64,000 nucleotides of DNA from Corylus avellana (GCF_901000735.1 NC_081543.1:30526771-30590770), one strand, 5' to 3'; shown: positions 25,631-38,382, counted from the stretch's first letter. Numbers and translations: made by a program. The notes: a model not told the origin generated them from the sequence alone.

Positions 25631-26300
25631 TGTTAGGAAATTAGACGCCACTAATTCCTCTTCAGGATCTTGGGATCCAATCGGTCAAGAAAAACAACAA
25701 TACACAAGTACGGTAAATAATATTTTACCAAAGATACAGCTCGGTATCTTCCCAGGTAAGATTGGAGGAGTCACACCGGTCTCACTTAAAATCCAATCTT
25801 TCCTCGACAGAACATACACGTGTACTTTTGATTAGTACTATAAACACGCACAAACATACACAAGACAAGAAATTTATACGTGGTTCGGCCAATACTGCCT
25901 ACATCCACCGAGTTGCAGAGATTTCACTACTTTGGGAGAAAATAACGGGGAGACTTTACAAGAGATATTTCAGAGAGAGATTGCACACAACTCTTCTATG
26001 TTGTGATCTGCAATTCTTATATGCCTAATACTAGACTTATCTCTCTATACCTTTTTCTCTCAACCTTTCTTTCTTTTTCTCTCTCTATACTTTTCTTGTC
26101 TTAGCATTTTGAAACAATGAAGCTTGATGCTCCTTATATAGGTATAGAAGGGTTGGTGAGAATGGTTGGTGGGAATGGTTGGTGCAACAACCATGTACTA
26201 TTCATTCGACGGCTTGGTTGGTGCAACAACTTTTACTATTCCTTTGACGTCTTCTAGAAGATACTACCATAGTTTACTCATTTGACTCCATTTTTCAACA
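25631..26300 (-). repeat. Copia 3' LTR
   Basis: 670 bp, starting TGTTAGGAAATTAG and ending TTTTTCAACA on the plus strand. It is the downstream LTR in the element's own sense. A TATA-like CCTTATATAGG at 26132-26142 corresponds to the promoter box in the 5' LTR. Confidence 0.95.
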
Positions 26301-26312
26301 ATCTCCCACTTG
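26301..26312 (-). other. Copia polypurine tract
   Basis: Read on the minus strand, a purine-rich AAGTGGGAGAT directly precedes the TGTTGAAAA start of the 3' LTR. This is the expected plus-strand primer of an LTR retrotransposon. Confidence 0.75.
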
Positions 26313-26440
26313 GAGTCTAATGAGTTTGAATCTCAACAATCTCCGCAATTCCCTCTTCTGCAACTCGTCCACTTGTCCTCAAGCTTGAAGACCAACTGAA
26401 GTTGAGCACAACTTCAGTTTCTCTATAGTAACTGTTTTGG

Positions 26441-28540
26441 TTAACATGTCAGCTGGATTCTTGCTGCCTTGGATCTTCTCTCAAATATCAACACCTCATC
26501 TTCTAGAAGTGATCTGACGAAATGATACCGAAGTCCAATGTGCTTGGTTCTTGAATGAAATGCTGAATTCTTTGCTAAGTGTATCGCACTCTGGCTATCA
26601 CTGTACAAAACATTCTTATCTTGTCTGAAACCCATTTCTGCCAACAATCCCTGTAACCAAATCATCTCTTTGCTTGCTTCAGTTACAGCCACGTACTCTG
26701 CCTCTGTAGTGGATAAAGCAACAACCTTCTGTATCTGCGAAATCCAACTCACTGCAGTAGTACCTACTGTGAAAACATATCCGGTAGTGCTCCTCCTGTG
26801 ATCTACCTCTCCAGCAAAGTCTGCATCTACAAACCCTTGTAGTTTTAGCTCGCTATTTCTGAAACATAGGCTTATGTTAGTTGTACCTCGTAGATACCTT
26901 AGTATCCACTTCACTGCCACCCAGTGTTGCTTCCCAGGTTTTGACATGAATCTGCTCACAGCTCCCACTACATGAGCTATATCTGGTCTCGTGCAAACCA
27001 TGGCATACATCAAACTTCCAATGGCTGAGGCATATGGAACCTTAGCCATGAATTCCTTCTCTTCTTCTGTCTTGGGGGACTGATCCTTGGATAGCCGAAA
27101 GTGACTAGCCAAGGGTGTGCAAACTGGCTTAGCATTACTCATGCTGAACCTTTTCAGAACACGGCAAATGTACTCCTCTTGAGACAACTGCAAAGTACCC
27201 ATTTGCTTGTCCCTATTTATTCTCATCCCAAGAATTTGCTTCGCTGCGCCCAAATCCTTCATGTCGAACTCACTCGATAGTTGCTTCTTCAACTTCTGGA
27301 TTTCATCCATATCTGAACCTGCTACTAACATGTCATCGACATATAGTAACAAAATAATGTAACTGGATTCAAACCTCTTGAAGTAACAACAATGGTCAGC
27401 GTTGCACTTGTTGTAGCCATGCCTCTGCATAAACCCATCGAACTTCTTGTACCATTGTCTTGGGGCTTGCTTCAGGCCGTACAAGCTTTTAGTCAATTTG
27501 CACACAAGTTTCTCTTTCCCTTTGACTGGAAAACCCTCCGGTTGTTGCATGTAAATCTCCTCCTTTAGGTCTCCATGGAGGAAAGCAGTCTTCACATCTA
27601 ACTGCTCTAGGTGCAACCCCTCTGCTGCAACAATGCTGAGAACTGAACGAATGGTATTCAGTTTCACAACCGGTGAGAAAATGTCGGTGTAGTCAATTCC
27701 TTCTTTCTGCTGAAAGCCTTTGACCACCAATCTTGCCTTGTGTCTCTTGGAACCATCATGTTCCTCTTTGACTCTATATACCCATTTGTTGTGTAGAGTC
27801 TTCTTTCCCACGGGTAACTTAGCTAGCTCCCATGTCTTGTTAGAGATGAGAGACTTCATCTCATCCTTCATTGCAAGCTCCCACTTGCTCGAGTCCTCTA
27901 CCTGACATGCTTCATCATAGCATTCAGGTTCTCCACCATCTGTTAATAACAGAAAGTTCATGTACTTCCTGTTTGGTACATGTGGACGAGCTGACCTTCT
28001 AGGTGCAGGCGTAGGAGTTGGATCTTGTGGTGCTTGTTGTTCTGCAGGTTCTTCAGGCTCTTCAGGCTGAGGATCCTCACCAACTTGTTGCACCGGACTA
28101 CTTTCTGGAAGATCATCCAACTCAACATACATATGATCATCTTGTACTGGACTAGTAGGTTGTGCAGCACCTCTATCCTTGTACATCACCTTCTCATTGA
28201 AAACCACATCTCTACTTCGAATGATTTTCTTATTTTGGTCATCCCAGAGTCGATAACCAAACTCGTCTCCTCCATATCCAATGAAGGTGCACTTTAGTGA
28301 CTTAGGGTCTAGCTTTCCCCTCACATGGTCACTAATGTGCACATAAGCAATGCAACCAAAAACTTCTAACCATGAAAGATTTACCTTCTTTCCGCTCCAT
28401 ACCTCCTCCGGTATGCGTTGCTCCAACGGCACTGATGGTCCTCGATTAATGAGGTAGGCTGCTGTGTTGATTGCTTCAGCCCAAAACTGCTTGGGTAAGC
28501 CTGACTGAATGCGCATGCTTCTGGCTCTTTCTGTCAATGT
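26441..28540 (-). pseudogene. Copia pol: integrase C-terminus, reverse transcriptase, RNase H
   Basis: About 700 codons open on the minus strand in the same frame as the upstream integrase part, separated only by the TGA at 28541-28543. It carries the copia reverse transcriptase landmarks: the AFLHGDL segment, SLYGLKQAPRQW, and the catalytic YVDDM. RNase H follows with ADFAGE, VALSTTEAEY and SDSQSAI. The apparent first methionine at 28537 is a TTG, so this is the remainder of one polyprotein, not a separate gene. Near 26478 a 2-nt change shifts the frame before the usual end of RNase H. Confidence 0.93.
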
Positions 28541-29428
28541 TCAGTTCATCCTTTCTGCCACCCCATTCTGCTGTGGGGTTCTTGGAACAGTCCGTTCCAA
28601 ACGGATCCCATTCTCGAAACAGAACGTTTTGAACTCGGTGTCCTCGTACTCTCCACCGTTGTCAGATCTTAACTTCTTGATCTTCAAGCCTGTCTCGTTC
28701 TCCACCATGGCCTTCCATTTCTTGAATACTTCGTACACCTCCGATTTCTGTCTCAAGAAATAAACCCATACCTTCCTGGAATGGTCATCAATGAAAGTCA
28801 CAAAGTATGACTTTCCGCCAATGGACGAGACTGCAGCTGGCCCCCAGACATCTGTGTGAACTAGCTCCAGCTTCTCATTTCTGAGGGTTCTGCCACCCGT
28901 TTTGAAACTCACCCGTTTCTGTTTGCCAAAAATGCAATTTTCACAGAAGTCGATATTAATCGACTTTAACTTTGGTAGCTTCCCCAATGAGTGCAAAACT
29001 TTGAGCCCTTTTTCACTCATGTGGCCTAGCCTTTGGTGCCACAGATCTGCTTCAGCACTTGCATTCGCAATAGCAATAGTATCCCTCATATCTGTGGTCA
29101 TATAGAGGGTACCAGTCTTTTCACCTTGAGCTATCATCATAGCCCCAAATGTGACCTTCCACTTACCCTCGTGGAAGTGAATGCCATGCCCTTCATCATC
29201 AAGTTGTCCCACAGAGATCAGATTCTTCTTCAGTTCTGGAACATGTCTGACTTTCTCCAACTTCCATACTGAATCGGCATGTATTCTGATCCGAACATTT
29301 CCCATGCCCACAACATCCAGCGCCGTACCATCAGCTAGATACACTTTCCCGAAATCTCCACTAACATAGTTTCCAAGATTTCGCGTATCGCTGTTGTATG
29401 AAAGGAAGCCCCTGAGTCTAACACCCAA
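28541..29428 (-). pseudogene. Copia pol: protease end and integrase
   Basis: This frame holds the GAG-pre-integrase zinc-binding region (HQRLGHMSEKG then CENCIFGKQ) and the integrase core. The two catalytic Asp are in HTDVWGP and IDDHSR, and the glutamate is near the end in the PQQNGVAERMN segment. It ends in TGA at 28541-28543, in the middle of integrase, where relatives continue in the same frame. At its start the frame is offset from gag by a shift near 29385. Confidence 0.92.
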
Positions 29429-30366
29429 GAATCAAAGGGACTATCAACCGAGAGGATCAGGGCCTCTTGCGCTTCATCTGCCACCACGTTTGCAGAGTCG
29501 CTTGTTGCCTCTTTTTTCGGAGCTTTACACTGATTTTTGTAGTGACCCGTCTTGCCACAATTCCAACACTCAATAGTTTTTGAGCTACTCTGGCTGTTGG
29601 AATTTCTTGGATACCTTGACTTTGACCTGCCGGCCCTTGATCTCGACCTTCCATGCCCGCTGCCTCTGTTTGAACTTCTGCCTCTACTTTCCACATTCAA
29701 AGCAGATCCGAAAGTGGACTTATCATCTGCCTTCTTCATGGTCGCATGAGAGATGATGTCTTGCACAATCTCATTGAACTTGAGAGTTGTCTTTCCAAAC
29801 ATGAGCGTGGTGACAAAATGCTCATATGAATCTGGAAATGATGCAAGCAATAACAAGGCTCGATCTTCTTCACTGAATTGAACATCTATCCGGTTCAAGT
29901 CGTTGATCAAAGCGTTGAAGATGTTGATATGCTTCATCACGTCCTCGCCTTCCTTCATCTCCAGCTTGAAGAGTTTCTTCTTGAGGAAGAGTTTATTTGA
30001 CAAGGATTTCCCCAGATATATGGCTTCTAGCTTGTCCCACATATCTTTGGCAGAGATTGCTGATATCACATGATTTAACACATCATCTGTGATATACATC
30101 TCAATGGTAGAGATTGCCCGTTGATCGATATCTGACCACTCGGGGTCAGTCATGCCCTCCGGTCTTTCTTCTAAGGCAACTAGCAGCCTTTGTTGAATAA
30201 GAACGCCACGCATCCGCCTTTGCCATAAGCCAAAATTGATCTTCTCATCAAATGGCTTTATTTCAACTTTCATAGATCCGCCTGATCCATAATTTGGACT
30301 CCACTTCTTTGAACTGTCACTTGAAGAAGCAACTTCATGAGTGGTTTCGGGGGTTTCTTGAGACAT
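29335..30366 (-). pseudogene. Copia gag with zinc knuckle and start of protease
   Basis: ATG at 30366 opens 343 codons. The capsid-like region includes FGLWQRRM and the LFLKKKLFKLEM segment. A basic Arg/Ser/Gly-rich linker leads to one CCHC zinc knuckle, CWNCGKTGHYKNQC, and then the protease active site DSGASFH. Soon after that the frame is lost at about 29385, so the polyprotein cannot be read through. Gag itself appears complete. Confidence 0.92.
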
Positions 30367-30423
30367 CCTTCTTGTTGTATAAACTTGACGCTATTGCTCC
30401 CACTCGAACGGAACACGAACCGA

Positions 30424-30435
30424 GCTTTGATACCA
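30424..30435 (-). other. Copia primer-binding site
   Basis: On the minus strand TGGTATCAAAGC begins two bases inside the 5' LTR. It resembles the initiator methionine tRNA 3'-end complement (TGGTATCAGAGC) with one mismatch, the usual primer of plant copia elements. Confidence 0.85.
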
Positions 30436-30437
30436 AT

Positions 30438-31107
30438 TGTTAGGAAATTAGACGCCACTAATTCCTCTTCAGGATCTTGGGATCCAATCGGTCAAGAAAA
30501 ACAACAATACACAAGTACGGTAAATAATATTTTACCAAAGATACAGCTCGGTATGTTCCCAGGTAAGATTGGAGGAGTCACACCGGTCTCACTTAAAATC
30601 CAATCTTTCCTAGACAGAACATACACGTGTATTTTTTATTAGTACTATAAACACGCACAAACATACACAAGACAAGAAATTTATACGTGGTTCGGCCAAT
30701 ACTGCCTACATCCACCAAGTTGCAGAGATTTCACTACTTTGGTAGAAAATAACGGGGAGACTTTACAAGAGATATTTCAGAGAGAGATTGCACACAACTC
30801 TTCTATGTTGTGATCTGCAATTCTTATATGCCTAATACTAGACTTATCTCTCTATACCTTTTTCTCTCAACCTTTCTTTCTTTTTCTCTCTCTATACTTT
30901 TCTTGTCTTAGCATTTTGAAACAATGAAGCTTGATGCTCCTTATATAGGTATAGAAGGGTTGGTGAGAATGGTTGGTGGGAATGGTTGGTGCAACAACCA
31001 TGTACTATTCATTCGACGGCTTGGTTGGTGCAACAACTTTTACTATTCCTTTGACGTCTTCTAGAAGATACTACCATAGTTTACTCATTTGACTCCATTT
31101 TTCAACA
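30438..31107 (-). repeat. Copia 5' LTR with promoter
   Basis: 670 bp, matching the 3' LTR except at about six bases that I could see. In its own sense it starts TGTTGAAAAATGG and ends CTAATTTCCTAACA. A TATA box, CCTATATAAGG in the sense strand, lies at 30939-30949 and is the likely start of element transcription. Confidence 0.95.
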
Positions 31108-31589
31108 AATATGTGCTTTCCAAATTATAATGCGTTTTAGACTATTTTCCGAGCTAGTTGATTTGATATTAAGGGATATTTGTATGTCTATTGATTGGGT
31201 TTGGAGAAAACTGCAATTCGCGAAAGAGAGGCCATTTTTAACAATCGATCTAACCCTTTTTCCCCTTTTGAAAGGATTGAGCTGTTATCTGTATAATTAT
31301 TTGTTCAATATACTGCGCTTTCCACCTAGTGAGTTTGCCGTCTACTTCAAGAGGACTTTAGTGATTGCTTTCCCACACAATTAAAAGATTGAAATTCTGA
31401 TTACAAGTCATTTTCTTCTTGCAGGGTGTGCCTAAACAGAAGCTCTGAGCTCACTTGGGTTCATTAATTTGGTGTAGCTGGAAATCTTGCACCTCAGCCA
31501 ATGTAGACTTTGTCGGGTATCTTTCCTTTACTGTCCTTGTTTAGGAATAAATTAGATAGATATTTTAGTAGAGATTGGAATTGATCTTC
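31108..31589. other. Unplaced flank between copia and gap; possible orphan 3' exon
   Basis: This continues the DNA interrupted by the copia insertion (left part 25483-25625) and has no counterpart near NLP2 or NLP3. At about 31425 a good acceptor (TTTTCTTCTTGCAG) precedes a short frame, GVPKQKL then TGA, followed by 3'-UTR-like sequence. It could be the last exon of an unknown gene brought in by rearrangement, but nothing upstream in the window supplies the rest. Confidence 0.25.
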
Positions 31590-31689
31590 NNNNNNNNNNN
31601 NNNNNNNNNNNNNNNNNNNNNNNNNNNNNNNNNNNNNNNNNNNNNNNNNNNNNNNNNNNNNNNNNNNNNNNNNNNNNNNNNNNNNNNNN
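31590..31689. other. Scaffold gap, 100 N
   Basis: Exactly 100 N. The large NLP duplication copy 2 begins at the first base after the gap, so its true left boundary is hidden here. Confidence 0.99.
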
Positions 31690-32979
31690 TTTTTACAAGA
31701 CTTGCAAACCGGACACAAACTCGATAGAAGTTAGCGAATTATGGTTGAAGTGTCGAATTCATTTAATTACATTAATCAAGTTATGGTTAACTTATATTAT
31801 CATGTCTCAACGGAACTTAAACAACCATAATCTCACATATATGTTACAAAACGTATCACTCAACCAAAAAATCATAGATTCTCAAGACTAAATAAATGAG
31901 ATTAATTTGTCAATATCACTAATGGTCCAATCTTATAAGAAGAAAAAAAAGAGGTGTTTATTATTGGGACCATCCAATTGTAAACGACTGTATTACTTGT
32001 TTAAAAGTCTCAACTCTGATCCCCAATTAAATAAAGAATCTCATTATACGATTTTCATAATCAACATCCAGATAGTTTCCACTAATACTATAATCAAAGA
32101 AATCTTAAGTAGGTTCCTTTCCATTATCATAATAATAGCACCACTTTGACTACTTCTAACTTGAAAGAGAAAAGCAAGCAAAATGATATTCTAATTGCAT
32201 CTCTCAATAAAGAAATATTGGTTAGCTTAAGTTCATATTTGTATTGCACCCACAACACCCAAAACCGCTATCACTACCATCCATTGAGGACAATCATTAA
32301 AGGTCTAAGACAACATGTTACAATTATATTAACTGCATTTTTTTTACAAATTTAAGTGACTTTATGTTAATGGTAAAAATACTAAGAAAAAAAAAATTAG
32401 TGATTAATATGTATATATACCGTTAGATACTGTAAAATCAAATCTAGACCACAAAATGATTCGGTTCTATTTCACCAAACGAAGATATGAACATGTTCCC
32501 TAATAACTCTACAAACTAAATTTGTTTATTTAAGGATCTACAATGTCTTCTTTAGAGATCTACATATCCAGTGATTTTTATTTTTATTTTTCTTTTACTG
32601 GTTAACTTATTGTCATGTAAGACACAAATGGTGGGTGATCAGCATTTTAGTTGAAGGTGAATCAGCAAATATTTAATAAGTGAAAAGTAAGTTTAGCTTT
32701 AATTAAACATCACATTAGCTATGCACATTAGAGGCACGAGCATTTGTTTATTCTTTATTATTATTTATTTATTTTAATTATAGCATTTAACATGTCATAC
32801 AAATTTGGGGATTCTTTTATTTAGTCCACTTTGGTTTCGGGGCTCCACCGGCGACCTCCTTAAACTTTTGGATGAGATGCATTCTCCATTGAACTATCGA
32901 GAATGGGTAGCGATAAAAATTTTTTCTAATGAATTGTTTTTGTCACTCTAAAGATGAAGTTGATTTTATTTTTTTTAGA

Positions 32980-33325
32980 AAATTACTGATCAATTATCAT
33001 TGATAAAAAAAAATAACACCTAGAGCTCATCACTCTAGATTAAAGCGCAAAAAACTCTAAAGAGACAATATCAAAAATACATGGAGAAATCTCTTCCATC
33101 CAAGCAAATTTTAATTTGCACCCGCTTTGGTAGTTACCTTGGCCAATCTGTGTGCTGCAAAATTCGCTTCCCTCTTGACATGGCATACCATCCAACTCCC
33201 GTGAGAGTTAAGCATAATTTTTATATCGCCAACCATTGACTGTAAAAGCACTAAGTTAGAGATTTGGATATTTTATGGCTTTGACCATTAGTAGACAGTT
33301 CCCTTCAAGAATAATGAAGTGAATT
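32980..33325 (-). pseudogene. LINE RNase H fragment, copy 2
   Basis: Duplicate of the remnant at 19375-19720, with the same HVKREANFAAHRLAKV segment and the same internal frameshift. The LINE inserted before the duplication. Confidence 0.75.
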
Positions 33326-33632
33326 TTAAAATTATCATTTGATCAAAATTTAATAATAATTAGTTATAAGTTTAATGGTAATTTTAAAAATTATATTATT
33401 TTAAGAATACCACAAGAAATACTTATAATATTATTCCACCGTTCTATCTTTAAGTTGGTCTTCTTTTTACTTTGTTTTTCTTATTATTTTATTACGTGAT
33501 AAAATATTATTTTATTACAACTTGCAAGCACATGAGAGCCTAATCCTAGTTGGGTAGGAAGTGCAACATAGTACCATTCCCCACTATTTTATCTCTATTG
33601 AGGCTAGCACAAGCCGTCGGATTCCGTTGGAA

Positions 33633-33746
33633 ATGGAATTACACACTGTAAATTGGACTTACAATCCCAGAAAGCAAATTCCTGGAAAAGAAAGTCCGTG
33701 GAAATGCCCGAACTGGAGGACCCGAAGTCAACGGGACCAACTGTAG
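33633..33746 (+). CDS. Upstream ORF overlapping the NLP2 start
   Basis: Same 37-codon frame as at 20028-20141, overlapping the main ATG at 33704 in another frame. It is identical to the NLP1 copy. Confidence 0.45.
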   Translation: MELHTVNWTYNPRKQIPGKESPWKCPNWRTRSQRDQL

Positions 33747-34048
33747 GGGTGGAGGAGGAAGTGGAAGAGGAAAAGGGGGAGAGAGTAGAGGCGTTAATCA
33801 TGGACTTCGATGTTCTCGATGACTCCTGGTCGTTGGATCAGATCCTCTTGCTCGCCGACAACAATAGCCACAACCCCATGTCACCGCTCTACGTCTCGCC
33901 CTCCGACCAGCACTTCTCTCCTCCCTGGGCGTTCGTAGATGGAACCGACGACGCAGCGCATACCGCCTCTGCTCCCCCGGACTCCTCTCCATTGCTCTCC
34001 TGTGAGTTTCGTATTTGTATTGTCATTACTTCTTGGATTGGATTATGA

Positions 34049-34079
<31 letters not shown>

Positions 34080-37000
34080 TTTCTTTTTTTTGCTTTGTTT
34101 GGATGGAAGATAATGTGGTGAAAGTTTGAAACTGTGTGGAAAAGTTTGGTTCTTGGTGCTTTCGTTTTGTTTGGCTGCTGAAAATGATAGATTACCGTTC
34201 GAAACCTTAAACTGATATTGCTTTGTTAGGTTGCTTGTAAATTATCATCTCTCGAAAGCTTAAAGAGATAGTAAATTTAATCATTTAATTTATCAAAAAA
34301 AGAAGTAAAACTGATAGAAAATGATGAATTAAGGTTAAATTCATAGAAAATAATGAACTTAATCAATTAATTAATAGTCTTACACTCAAGAACACTTGCT
34401 TTGAGCACTTGCTTTGATTACACGTCTAAAAAAGCTAAAACTGATTTAAAAAATAATAAAAAATAAAAAAATAAAAAAAGATGAGGGGAAGAAAATGAAG
34501 CGCTATAATCCCAGATGAAAGAAAAATAGAAGGATTAAACCGAGAGAATTATGGTTATATGGCCCTTCTCTTAGGAATTGATGCAGAACGAAAAGTGTAG
34601 TATGACTAAATCTAACTTTGGGTAGATGCCCTTGAGGGGTTTTTTGAAACCTCGAAAGAACTCTGGTGTACCAGAAAATAAGAGAAATGTAAAAGAGAAT
34701 TTGCTGAAATATGAATAATTGGTAGAAAACTTGACTCCCAAATTATAACATTCATAAATTGACCCTAACCTATAAAAAAATCCCTATAAACAGTTAGAAA
34801 TGAGGAAATAGAACCCTAAAACATGAAAATATAAGAAAGTAACGAACAATAAAAATGATCCAAGAATCAGGAACCAAAGAGCATGAACTTAATTGGCCAG
34901 TTTATTTTCTTTTCTTCTACTCATTTTCAGGACAACCAAAACGAAAATTGCATGCACTTGAATTAGTGAATTGGATGAAGTTTGTTGAACCTGTTGAGCC
35001 CGAGCTTCAACTCCGAGACTTTATCACCATCTACAATAGTTTTTAGTATATCCCATTCGATGGGTGATCGGTCTATATGGTCCGTAAAAAAAATGCGACA
35101 GTTATGCACTTGCAGTTTCTCAGTAATATTATGGCTTCACTCAGTAGTTCACTCCTTTGAGTTCCGACTTTGAAGTTTCACTATATGCAGGTACTCCCAA
35201 ACCAGTAACTGCAAGGCCAATGGATAATGGAAATAATAGAAGAGTTCCATCTCCACTTATGGGACTCAAGCCCCTGGATGATTTAGATGGGTCTTGTGTA
35301 ATCAAGGAGAGGATGACACAAGCACTTCGGTACTACATAGATTTGACGGAAAACAATGTTCTAGCTCAGGTTTGGGCACCCATAAAGAATGGGAGCCGGA
35401 ATGTGCTCACAACTTCAGGGCAACCTTTTGTTTTTGGTCCACATAGCAATGGACTTCATCAGTTTAGGATGATCTCTCTGGGGTATAATTTTTCTGTGGA
35501 TGAGGAGAATGAAGAAGTGCTTGGGCTTCCTGGCCGTGTTTTCCGGCAAAGGGTGCCAGAATGGACTCCAAATGTGCAGTATTACTCCAGCAGAGAGTAC
35601 CCACGTCGTAATCATGCCCAGAATTACAATGTTCATGGAAGCTTGGCATTGCCTGTCTTTGAGCCTTCTGGCCAGTCCTGTGTTGGTGTACTTGAGCTCA
35701 TCATGACTTCACCGAAGATCAACTATGCACCTGAGGTTGATAAAGTCTGCAAAGCACTTGAGGTTGGTCTCCTTTCCCCTTGCTGTGCATGTCAAACTTC
35801 ATGCTGCATTCTTATTTGGTGACTGCCAGATGATGATTCTACTCTTTATGAGATTCTTATGGAAAATGTTGTTGCCTATGGGATTGTTCACCTTGGAAAA
35901 TATTGGTAACTCCAAACATTTCAAGATTCCTCATTCACTATTTCGGTTGTCCTGCAGGCCGTAAATCTGAAAAGTTCCGAGACATTGGGTCATCCAAACA
36001 TACAGGTGAGCTGCAACTATCATGCAAGCCAAGTTTGAGTCTTTGGGGAACCAAGAAGATAAATATGGTGCTTTTCTTTCATTTTCCTTCTTTCTTTTTA
36101 TCTTTTTTTCTCACAGATGTATATACTTGGCAATGCTTTAACCAGATTTGCAATGAAGGTCGCCAGAATGCGCTGGCTGAAATTTTGGGAATATTGACGG
36201 TGGTGTGCGAAACTCACAAATTACCTTTGGCTCAGACTTGGGTTCCATGCAGGCATCGTAGTGTTCTGGCCCATGGTGGTGGTCTCAAGAAGAGCTGTAC
36301 TAGCTTTGATGGTGGTTGCATGGGACAAGTCTGCATGTCCACAACTGATGTGGCCCTCTATGTTGTAGATGCTCACATGTGTGGTTTCCGGGAGGCTTGT
36401 GTTGAGCATCACTTGCAAAAGGATCAGGGGGTTGCTGGGAGAGCATTTTCGTCCCATAGCTTATGCTTCTGTGAAAACATTACCCTATTCTGCAAAACTG
36501 AGTACCCCTTAGTACACTATGCTCGCATGTTTGGTTTAGCCAGCTGTTTTGCCATCTGCTTAAGGAGCACTCATACCGGAGATGATGATTACATTCTGGA
36601 ATTTTTTCTGCCCCCAAGTATTACAGACTTCTATGAACAACAGATTTTATTGGGCTCAATATTGGCAACGATGAAGCAGCATTTCCAGAGTCTTAAGGTT
36701 GCTTCTGGTATTGAACTTGAAGAGGAAGTATTTGTCGAAATCATTCAAGTTTCTATAAATGAGAGTGTTGATTCAAGATTTGAATCTTTACAAATACCGT
36801 TATCTATGAAATCACCACCCAGGCCTTATGGCTTACTGATTAAGGGAGATATGGTGCAGTTAGAATCATCAAAACAGCAATTAATGTCGCACTTCGATGA
36901 CATAAATGATAAAGGCACCATTGCAAATAATGGAGGCATAAGCGTCGATCACTTTTCTTCTTTAGAAAATAAGGAGATCAGAAAGATACCAGAGAGAAAG

Positions 37001-38382
37001 CGTGGAAAAACTGAGAAATCAATTAGTCTAGAAGTTCTCCAACAATATTTTGCTGGTAGTCTTAAGGATGCAGCAAAGAGCCTTGGTGGTATGCTTATAC
37101 ACTAACAAATTGTTGCTTGCAATTTTTCTTATATAGATGTGGGTGATGCTGGATTTGTTCATAAAAAACTGGATGTTTATTTGCAATGGCAATTAAAATG
37201 TATTGTTCTTTGAAATGTTCTTGCTTTACAGTTTGCCCTACTACAATGAAGCGTATCTGTCGCCAGCATGGGATCTCCCGATGGCCATCTCGCAAGATCA
37301 ACAAGGTCAACCGTTCCCTCTCTAAGCTAAAGCGTGTAATCGAGTCTGTTCAAGGTGCTGAAGGAGCATTTAATTTAAATTCTCTCGCCTCGAGTCCTCT
37401 TCCTGTTGCTGTTGACTCACTGCCTTCCAGTTTGAATAGGTACTATCCACAAACATCACCATCCCTTAAACTCTCTGAACCTCAGAAAAAGAATGAATCT
37501 GCCCCAGGTAGAACACTCAAAAACAATGATCAGTCTGGGCTGCAAGATCAATTGCAAGAACGAAGAAAGTCAAGTCCAGAGAACCTTATTTGTGATCATA
37601 GTAGTTCTCCACCAGAGGTTGGTAAAGGCTCAAACCGGTCCAAAACTCGGAGCGGCTCATGTGACGAGAGCACTGGGACCCCTACTTCGCATGGTTCATG
37701 TCAAGGCAGTCCCCCGAATGAAAGCACACCAGCAAAGCATCCATATATTTCCTCCACCATCAACGAGCAATGTGATAAAGTAGGTGGCTCCCCGGATTTG
37801 GCATATCAACCCCCAGGGGCACTCAATATATCAGCTACATACTCAATACCTGATGCTCTTTTGATGACAGAACCTCAAGAAACATTTGGAGGAATGCTAG
37901 TTGAGGATGCTGGAAGTTCAAAAGATTTGAGAAATCTGTGTCCTTCTGTAGCAGATGCTATGTTGGATGAGCAGGTCCCCGCAGAGTTTTGTTGGATTGA
38001 CCCTCCATGTCCCAGTATAGCTCCTAGCCAATCTATGGCTGCTCTTGCTCACGCCAAGCCACATGTTACAGCTACGAAAGAGATGAACAGTGTCACGATA
38101 AAGGCAACATTTAGAGAAGATATAATTATCAGGTTTCGGCTCGCTTTGAGTTCAGGTATTTTGGAGCTGAAAGAAGAAGTGGCAAAGAGGTTGAAACTCG
38201 AGATGGGAACATTTGATATCAAGTATCTGGATGATGATAATGAGTGGGTAGTAATAGCCTGCGATGCAGACCTGCAGGAGTGCATAGATATTTCAAGATC
38301 GTCGACCGCCAGCAATATCATCAGGCTATTGGTTCATGATCTAACCGCTAATCTGGGGAGCTCCTGCGAGAGCTCTGGGTAG
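33704..38382 (+). CDS. NLP7-like: NIN-like protein, NLP6/NLP7-like (NLP2)
   Basis: Exons 33704-34001, 35191-35762, 35958-36005, 36146-37088 and 37232-38382 give 1003 aa with the same domains as NLP1: acidic N-terminus, NLP conserved GAF-like region, RWP-RK with RWPSRK at 637-642, PB1 at about 908-990. Exons 1-4 encode the same protein as NLP1. All ten amino-acid differences that I can see lie in exon 5, for example N for S, L for Q and S for L in the linker, A for V and V for L in PB1. Its SWEET neighbour begins 1.3 kb downstream on the opposite strand. The copy looks intact and should be functional if it is a real locus rather than a second haplotype of NLP1. Confidence 0.92.

Larger units (their letters stand above)
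25631..31107 (-). mobile_element. Full-length Ty1/copia retrotransposon (TNT1-94-like), inactivated
   Basis: A 5477-bp element lies between two 670-bp direct LTRs and is flanked by the 5-bp target duplication AATAT (25626-25630 and 31108-31112). LTRs have TG...CA ends. Order in the minus-strand sense is 5' LTR, primer-binding site, gag, protease, integrase, reverse transcriptase, RNase H, polypurine tract, 3' LTR; integrase before RT defines Ty1/copia. I see three lesions: a frameshift in the protease region near 29385, a TGA in integrase at 28541-28543, and a 2-nt frameshift near 26478 by the RNase H end. The LTRs differ at only about six positions that I could see, so the insertion is recent. 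It may still be mobilised by intact relatives. Confidence 0.96.

Noticed and set aside
28537..28540. Separate start codon for a copia RT protein
   Set aside because: The codon is TTG and the frame is continuous with integrase except for one TGA; it is one broken polyprotein.
30424..30435. tRNA gene suggested by TGGTATC sequences
   Set aside because: It is a primer-binding site next to an LTR; no cloverleaf can be drawn. The same holds at 52484.
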